Shown: positions 62,287 through 64,000 of the stretch, one piece after another
Position numbering within the stretch: position 1 is the first letter of the stretch
Layout of the letters: every line of letters starts with the position of its first letter
Origin: an uncultured Prevotellaceae bacterium
Lineage (GTDB): Bacteria > Bacteroidota > Bacteroidia > Bacteroidales > Bacteroidaceae
Length of the DNA: 64,000 nt
Direction: 5' to 3'
NCBI GenBank assembly: GCA_900318775.1
Contig: ONLY01000022.1
Location: 1 to 64,000, forward strand
Program-made: the position numbers and the translations under genes
The notes under the pieces: model-generated
Databases searched by the model: none
What the model was told of the DNA's origin: nothing
What the model saw: only the letters and a program-made list of their open reading frames with translations

Positions 62287-62355
62287 CGAAGTGCCCCACA
62301 TCGATTCACCGATATGGGGCACTTATAACAATCGATATGGGGCACATCGATTGTT
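62287..62355 (-). repeat. 23-bp tandem array with overlapping hairpins (guaB terminator)
   Basis: Units start at 62287, 62310 and 62333, exactly 23 bp apart: CGAAGTGCCCCAC, CGATATGGGGCAC and CGATATGGGGCAC, each with about 10 more bases. On the minus strand the left pair makes a hairpin AAGTGCCCCATATCG ... CGATGTGGGGCACTT followed by CGTTTTTT, a good terminator for guaB. The right pair makes another perfect stem (CTTATAACAATCGAT and its complement). The two hairpins share bases and cannot form together. Confidence 0.75.
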
Positions 62356-62418
62356 ATAAGTTAGGCTCATGTCATTCAGACAGCCTTCTCGCTATCGAAA
62401 TAACTACGGTCATGTTCT

Positions 62419-63909
<1,491 letters not shown>

Positions 63910-63919
63910 TTATTGCATG

Positions 63920-63927
63920 CAAAGGTA
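63920..63927 (-). promoter_or_regulatory. -7 box for guaB
   Basis: On the minus strand TACCTTTGC, about 23 bases before the guaB start; fits TAnnTTTG. Confidence 0.65.
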
Positions 63928-63954
63928 TGGCTTTTTTATGAGGTGACAAAAAAA

Positions 63955-63980
63955 AAGAGCGAAAAGTTATCTTCGCTCTT
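63955..63980 (-). terminator. Terminator of a leftward gene beyond the window
   Basis: A perfect 9-bp stem (AAGAGCGAA / TTCGCTCTT) with an 8-base loop. On the minus strand a run of nine T follows, so it ends a leftward transcript from beyond the right edge. Confidence 0.75.
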
Positions 63981-64000
63981 GAGTTTTAAATGATTGTTAC

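Overview
The window looks like chromosomal DNA from a member of the Bacteroidales, most likely Prevotellaceae-like. The reasons are Bacteroidota-type -7 promoter boxes (TAnnTTTG) ahead of many genes, type IX secretion components (PorE-like, PorQ), DUF349 and DUF1573 proteins, an ISAon1-type insertion sequence and the parA-parB-DUF5683-mltD-relA gene order. All calls come from reading the sequence; no database search was run.

Layout. 1-6000: two secreted or lipid-anchored proteins, then folA, a NOL1/NOP2/Sun rRNA methylase, a NUDIX-like protein and an unrecognised protein. 6003-8090: PorE-like lipoprotein. 8272-14889: an eight-gene leftward sulfur operon: MetY-like sulfhydrylase, DsrE2-like, TusA-like, a family 2 encapsulin shell with a cyclic-nucleotide-binding-like domain, a cysteine desulfurase with a long N-terminal extension, a ThiS-like carrier ending GGGAL, a ThiF/MoeB-like activating enzyme and a JAMM protease. 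It reads as sulfur storage in a protein shell joined to thiocarboxylate-dependent homocysteine synthesis. 15283-26388: nucleotide kinase, topB, mlaEF, then lptB-rsfS-ftsH-cdsA-DUF349. 26533-33687: DUF1573, meaB, porQ, cmk, ispH and a three-gene amino-sugar set (FdtA-like, GNAT, FdtB-like).

33938-38521 is an AT-rich island with two cytosine-5 methyltransferases and a DUF3883 probable nuclease. It is bounded by a decayed copy and an intact copy of tRNA-Gln with its terminator, and it has an unusually structured leader. 38715-44676: surE, lpxB, rsmA, a flippase-like membrane protein, pepD and a MerR regulator. 44802-46345: an ISAon1-type element with a frameshifted transposase. 46686-52793: relA/spoT, mltD, DUF5683, parB, parA (leftward). 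53593-53747: tRNA-Val and tRNA-Pro. 53917-63897: ompA-like protein, then a leftward operon (two SurA-like isomerases, an OstA/LptA-like protein, a small membrane protein, mutL) and guaB.

The main pattern outside genes is a set of short intergenic tandem arrays with a strict 23- or 24-bp period, at 2418, 16017, 33778, 53077 and 62287. Two of them are inverted copies of one another with the same spacers. The other three differ in sequence but share the 23-bp phase. I do not recognise these as a named repeat class.
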